This document shows positions 60,361-64,000 of a stretch of DNA of 64,000 bases, in pieces. The notes beneath the pieces are model-generated. The model ran no database searches and was not told the origin of the DNA. It saw only the letters and a program-made list of their open reading frames with translations. Positions within the stretch are counted from its first letter, which is position 1. Each line of letters opens with the position of its first letter. The translations under genes and the position numbers were made by a program. Origin of the DNA: Lepidostoma basale (taxonomy: Eukaryota > Arthropoda > Insecta > Trichoptera > Lepidostomatidae); contig JAHDVF020000500.1 of assembly GCA_022606425.2 (NCBI GenBank), positions 62,001 through 126,000 on the forward strand. The letters run 5' to 3'.

Positions 60361-60519
60361 AGTATCATAGTGTTTCGGCCAAAAAAATGGACTATTTAAT
60401 ATTTATTTAAATATATGTTTCTATAATGCATTATCAAATGTACAATATAACCATTTTATCTGCGAACATTGGATAGTTTCTAGTTCCATTTTTAAAGTAA
60501 ACATATTCTTTTTACAAGA

Positions 60520-60712
60520 AATAGAGGAAGACCGAGGAAAACGTGGCACGACCACGTGATGAGTCGGAGAAATCGACGTGCGTGCATAACTACGATGTAT
60601 GAATGTTGAGTAATCAAGAGAAGTATTTCGGGAAAGAAATGTGTGGCAGTCTATTCTTTCTGTCTACCCCTTCGATGAGACGACGTGATGGTCAGTTAGT
60701 TAGTTAGTTTTA
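60520..60712 (+). mobile_element. LINE A 3' end
   Basis: AAGAAATAGAGGAAGACCGA (the NRGRPRKTWH codons), GACGTGCGTGCATAACTACG, CTGTCTACCCCTTCGATGAG and GTCAGTTAGTTAGTTAGTTT tail. A deletion removes the DQINQIL codons. Confidence 0.7.
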
Positions 60713-60924
60713 CATTTGATAATTCCTTAGGAAGTCGAAACATGTCATTCCCATAAATTGTATTGTAATTAAATTTTTAGAGATTTCTAAAAATTTCGTA
60801 TTAATTATTCCACTTTCAATTCAATAATTCAGCATCTCAAAAAAATGGTATGTTACGTTGAAGTTCATTATGATTTTTGAAAATGGCTAAAAAATGATCT
60901 GTCTGAAGAGACACGTGAGCAGCG

Positions 60925-61030
60925 GATGGCCCGCGGTGGGGAGAGATGAGAGAGAGGGGGCGGGGGGCGCCGCCCCCCTCCCCCGCCCCCGGAGCTTATA
61001 TAAGTCCGGCGGACGAAGCAAATGGTGCCC
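60925..61030 (+). promoter_or_regulatory. TATA promoter with GC boxes
   Basis: TATATAA at 60997-61003 is preceded by GGGGGCGGGGGGCGCCGCCC (60956-60975) and a C/G-rich run to CCGCCCCCGGAG (60993). With a TATA box the start would be near 61027-61035, around GTTTGGTCCAGC. The composition jump is the sharpest in the window. It appears to be a true host promoter, since nothing here repeats elsewhere in the window. Confidence 0.6.
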
Positions 61031-61196
61031 GTTTGGTCCAGCAGCGCAGGCGTTGCCTTTATATATTATTTTTATAAGTTCCGTTCCGTCCATGGGGCCT
61101 TAGCGACGTTCCTTCCGATAGCCCCCTGCGACAATCTTCCGCTGTGTGTTTTAAGTTTTAATCGTTTTCGGGACCACAAACCAAAGTGATAAATTG
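61031..61196 (+). other. Probable non-coding first exon with splice donor
   Basis: From the predicted start to TTG at 61196, followed by GTAAGT (61197-61202), a near-consensus donor. The stretch includes CATGGGGCCTTAG, where an ATG is followed shortly by a stop, so it is likely a 5' untranslated exon. The gene body would lie downstream (to the right of the window or beyond an intron within it); I see no second exon. Confidence 0.5.
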
Positions 61197-61850
61197 GTAA
61201 GTCGTCTTCTCCTGGTGCAGTGTGATATTCCCTGTAATGTCCTCCGTGTGACAGTGACGTGGTGACAGGACTAAGGACGTGCTCTGTGGTCCCCGCGGCT
61301 GGCCCTCGCCCGGCACCGGCGGTCGCGAGTGGAACTAACGCGTTACATAACTAAGTTTAATTTCGTTCCCGCCGCACGGTTATCTCTGCCAAATATTTGG
61401 CGGGAATATTACATTTATTTTTCAGAAATTTCGTGAAAACGCGAAAATACGTGTCAAAAAGATTGGAATGCGAATATTCGTATCGCTAACGAGACGAAAT
61501 AAGATCGTAGTGTGCGAGACCATAAAGACTATCCCCTGGTTTCTCTATGCCCAATTCCCTTTGTGTACAGATGCGGAAAATGCACGTTTCTTAAGAGTTA
61601 ATGAAATCTAATATATTTAACACTAGAATAATTTTATTAAATACGTGTATATTTTAATGTATCAAATATACTGAAATTAAAACGAGCGTTAGAAAACTAA
61701 ATAGAATGACCTGAAAATGACCTCGTCGGTTTCGACCGAGCAGATCACATTTTAAACAAAGTTTTAATAATATGTAATTATAATATTATAGATTAATGGA
61801 AATTAGATATAACGGAAATTAATCTAAAATTGAATATACGTAATTTTATA
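61197..61850. other. Intron-like DNA downstream of the first exon
   Basis: The first 150 bases are GC-rich (CCCGCGGCTGGCCCTCGCCC); then AT content rises. No gene or repeat is recognised. Confidence 0.4.
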
Positions 61851-61863
61851 CATATTAAAGTAA

Positions 61864-62008
61864 CCAGTCTGTCGATGCCAGCGAACCTGGCGAAACCGGT
61901 CGCTGTCGAAATAAAGACAAAAGTGGAAGTAGTTAAAAAACATCATTTTTTTCATTATTATTTAAAATGAACTTCCATCAAGAGATTTCAGTAAAATCAT
62001 TTGATTAT
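61864..62008 (+). mobile_element. Solo Penelope-like 3' end
   Basis: CATATTAAAGTAA is repeated at 61851-61863 and 62009-62021, giving a 10-13 bp TSD. The 145-bp element begins with CCAGTCTGTCGATGCC, one base before the ribozyme-like motif, and continues through AATAAAGACAAAAGTGG to AACTTCCATCAAGAGATTTC and GATTATCAT, as at 57511-57655. So it is a 5'-truncated copy that starts almost exactly at the motif. Confidence 0.8.
61865..61905 (+). ncRNA. Hammerhead-like motif of the solo Penelope-like end
   Basis: It has the same layout as 57511-57551: CAGT, CTGTCGA, extra T, GCCAG with CTGGC, GAAAC, CGGTC, GCTG. The loop has CGAAC in place of CGAGC. AATAAA follows at 61910-61915. Confidence 0.55.
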
Positions 62009-62021
62009 CATATTAAAGTAA

Positions 62022-62975
62022 ATTTTAATGTTTAAATATAATACAAGTAAGCCAGTGTAGGAGCGAAAATAGTCGTTATACTCTCGTAAAAAAAATCCGT
62101 CTCTCTAGCTGTATTTTTTTTAAATATAAATAGAATTAAAATATCATTTGAATGTCCCGACGTTTTGTTTTTTTGTAAAATGATCTTAAATTCTCCGCCA
62201 ATACATCATCCCAGCGATGTCTTCCTCGCATTAGAGAAATATTCCTAACGCTTTGTTCTCTGCAAAACTTCCCATATATTTAGACAAGATGTCTCATTAT
62301 ATTTTTCACCCGAACAGCTGCCGACAGAAATAGCTTTTCCCGATTTACATAATATTTGTACGCAAATTGAAAAAAAATATATTTCCCTGACCATTTTATC
62401 TGGCAGCGTTTTATAACGCTAAACATAACACGCGAAGCGAGAGTCGCGGTCAGGGTAAGCGGGTCAAATCTTTGTTCGAGATTTTTGTACGAAATTCAAA
62501 CATCAAGTCGTCATTCTAAATAACTGTATTTGCCTAATTAAAGACGGTATTGTAATTATTGGTGGTATCAATTTCGTTGTCACTTTTGATCACGATCCAA
62601 TTTAATAATTTTCACATTTTATCAATCAACGTTATTTTCGATTTTCCACGTGTCTTTATTTCATTATATAACCATCACTTTCCAAATGGATTTGAAAAAC
62701 CTAATGGATCATGAATATTATAGGTCTGAATTATTTGTATCAGTTTTTTTGTACGTGTAAGAAAATTTTATACGAATATATTAGCAATCCTGAATCAGAT
62801 TTGACCAACAAGATGAGGGCACGATATAGGAAACTGATTTCAGGGAAGGATTTTGCTGGATTGTAGTACCCCCTAAGAGTCACCGGTAGTCAAAATAAGA
62901 AAGCGCAATAGCAAATTTCTAGAAAAGAGCCATTAATGTTTTCACCGTTGCTTATATATTAGTAATTTCATTACT
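62022..62975. other. Non-coding DNA
   Basis: No gene or repeat is recognised. It is presumed intronic or intergenic, downstream of the predicted first exon. Confidence 0.4.
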
Positions 62976-62985
62976 AGTTTCAAAA

Positions 62986-63269
62986 TGAGGAGGTTCTCAG
63001 CAGAGTTGAAGAGAATAGGCACATGTTGAACACCATAGCGGAGAGGCGCGCGAGATGGATTGGTCATGTGTTGCGACACGAATGTTTCCTGCATGATGTG
63101 TTGGAGGGAATGGTCGAGGGATCGATTGGCAAAGGAAAACCTCGCCAGGAGTACGTAGCTGCACCTCTTGTGCGGAGTTGAAGAGAGTTGCCGAGGACCG
63201 AGCGGAGTGGAAGTGGAGATGCGTCGCCTTGCTGCAGACCAATCATTAGATTGAGACCAGAGAAGAAGA
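62986..63269 (+). pseudogene. RTE-like LINE fragment with 10-bp TSD
   Basis: AGTTTCAAAA is repeated at 62976-62985 and 63270-63279. Codons give VEENRHMLNTIAERRARWIG, HVLRHECFLHDVLEGMVEGS, IGKGKPRQEYVAAPLV and a stop, then more in other frames. The ERRARWIGHVLRH ... LEGxVEG ... GKGKPR pattern is a C-terminal RTE-like segment. The tail is AGAAGAAGAAG (63260-63270). Confidence 0.75.
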
Positions 63270-63279
63270 AGTTTCAAAA

Positions 63280-63375
63280 GCAAGGTGTCTGGGCGCATAG
63301 TTTGCCTTTTCTATTCTGCTAGCCGGCCAGTCTCTGGTTCAAATCCCGCGTCATGCATTTTTTTTTTCTAATATA
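63280..63375 (+). mobile_element. Possible tRNA-like SINE head
   Basis: GGTGTCTGGGCGCATAGTTT resembles a box A region, and GGTTCAAATCCCG (63333-63345) is a good box B; a T run follows. It may be a decayed SINE2 or an unrelated tRNA-derived piece. Confidence 0.4.
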
Positions 63376-63379
63376 TAAG

Positions 63380-64000
63380 CAACGGTAATTTTTTTGCCTA
63401 GAAATTGGTTGTCTATTGGCCTATTTTATTTTGGCAATGGATGACCTTTAGAGGATACTCCTCCAAAATCCTATCCCGAAATCAATTACTATGGCGTGTC
63501 CTCCCCTCGTAAGCATCAATTGAAGTATATCCAAAATAATGTCTCAAGAACATAACTTCAATTAAATATGACTAAGGTTTTGGAAATGCTACTTCCGCGT
63601 CCCATTTTACCCAGGAATCCGCGTCATACTCGCATTGCATAATTTTATTCAACAGCGGTTCGTTACGCACAGATCAAATGAACTAGATTTATAATTTCTA
63701 GTATCCCGCGGTTATATTTATAAAAAAGCTTATTCGCGATACGCCTGAGACTGACGTACTTCGGCATCGTTAAAACTGATGGAATTCATAACTACTCTAT
63801 CATATTCTACTCGTTTTAAAAATATTACATTTGCTACTCACTTCGGAGACCAGAGCTTGCGTCAGTTTGGCATCTTAATCTTTAACCTGAAATAACTTTG
63901 AAAATTGATTGTAACGGAAATCGAATGCCAATTAATTAATTTGATAGCATTGTGCTCCAAAACGTGAAATCGATTAATTACTAAAATCTTATTATTTTGG
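63380..64000. other. Non-coding DNA
   Basis: No gene or repeat is recognised up to the window edge. Confidence 0.45.

Larger units (their letters stand above)
60058..60880. mobile_element. Family B element with a foldback and LINE A inside
   Basis: Family B left arm (TATTGTTTCTTGAATAATGG, GAAAACGTCTGTTTTCTAGA) lies at 60049-60118; a foldback of another family occupies 60128-60360; LINE A follows (60520-60712); and a family B right arm (TTTGATAATTCCTTAGGAAG, TCGAAACATGTCATTCCC) is at 60716-60755. The two family B arms probably belong to one disrupted element. Confidence 0.5.

Noticed and set aside
60887..61103. Overlapping 68-69 codon frames on both strands at the promoter
   Set aside because: They cross the GC boxes and TATA box and have low-complexity residues. 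The promoter reading explains the sequence better.

Overview
The window looks like repeat-dense insect DNA, most likely from a moth or butterfly. It is AT-rich, has no operons and no long open frames, and is full of 5'-truncated non-LTR retrotransposons (LINEs), tRNA-headed SINEs, short foldback elements and Penelope-like retroelement remnants. The insect call is inferred from the style of these repeats; no host coding gene is available to confirm it. I see no complete host protein-coding gene. The best host feature is a TATA promoter with GC boxes near 60.95-61.0 kb, followed by a probable non-coding first exon with a splice donor at 61197, on the plus strand and pointing out of the window. 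A few GC-rich islands (near 5.8, 9.4, 13.7, 23.5, 40.5, 44.5 and 49.6 kb) stand out from the AT-rich background and may be regulatory DNA or exons.

Names used below. LINE A: RTE-like element with the C-terminal signature GRPRKTWHDQIN and a GTTA-repeat tail; it is the commonest LINE here (about 19 pieces). LINE R: RTE-like elements with signatures such as RRIQLGW and GRPQKRW and a GAA- or TGA-repeat tail. LINE E/F: relatives with the signature YKTCVRPIMTY and GAA tails. LINE K: ends in a SWLxNLRxW motif. There are also CR1/L2-like and Jockey-like tails. SINE1: tRNA Ser/Leu-like head. SINE2: second tRNA-like head. SINE3: third tRNA-like head. Several insertions have clear target-site duplications (TSDs), so their order can be read: two hAT-type MITEs sit inside LINEs, SINE1 sits inside LINE A, and one LINE sits inside a foldback element.

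The most interesting system is a set of hammerhead-ribozyme-like motifs carried by Penelope-like and related foldback elements. At 55.4-57.7 kb two nearly identical Penelope-like copies are joined head to head with no spacer. They share one TSD, encode a GIY-YIG endonuclease domain, and each carries the motif in its 3' region. Related motifs occur near 1.1, 3.5, 15.6, 18.4, 38.1, 40.2, 42.5, 54.1, 58.0, 58.2, 60.2 and 61.9 kb. Across families the motif keeps the plan CUGANGA, then one extra nucleotide, then stem II, then GAAA and a very short stem III. In several families an AATAAA follows about 7-13 nt downstream.

Layout: 0-6.5 kb, non-autonomous copies, foldbacks and a GA microsatellite; 7-17 kb, LINE A/E/F/G pieces; 17-30 kb, CR1/L2, LINE R and SINE1 pieces with a hAT MITE; 30-42 kb, LINE E, Jockey, LINE A, SINE clusters and a tandem array; 42-54 kb, LINE R, LINE A and SINE1; 54-62 kb, a CR1/L2-like tail, the Penelope dimer, ribozyme-bearing elements and the promoter; 62-64 kb, a late LINE fragment and mostly unique DNA.
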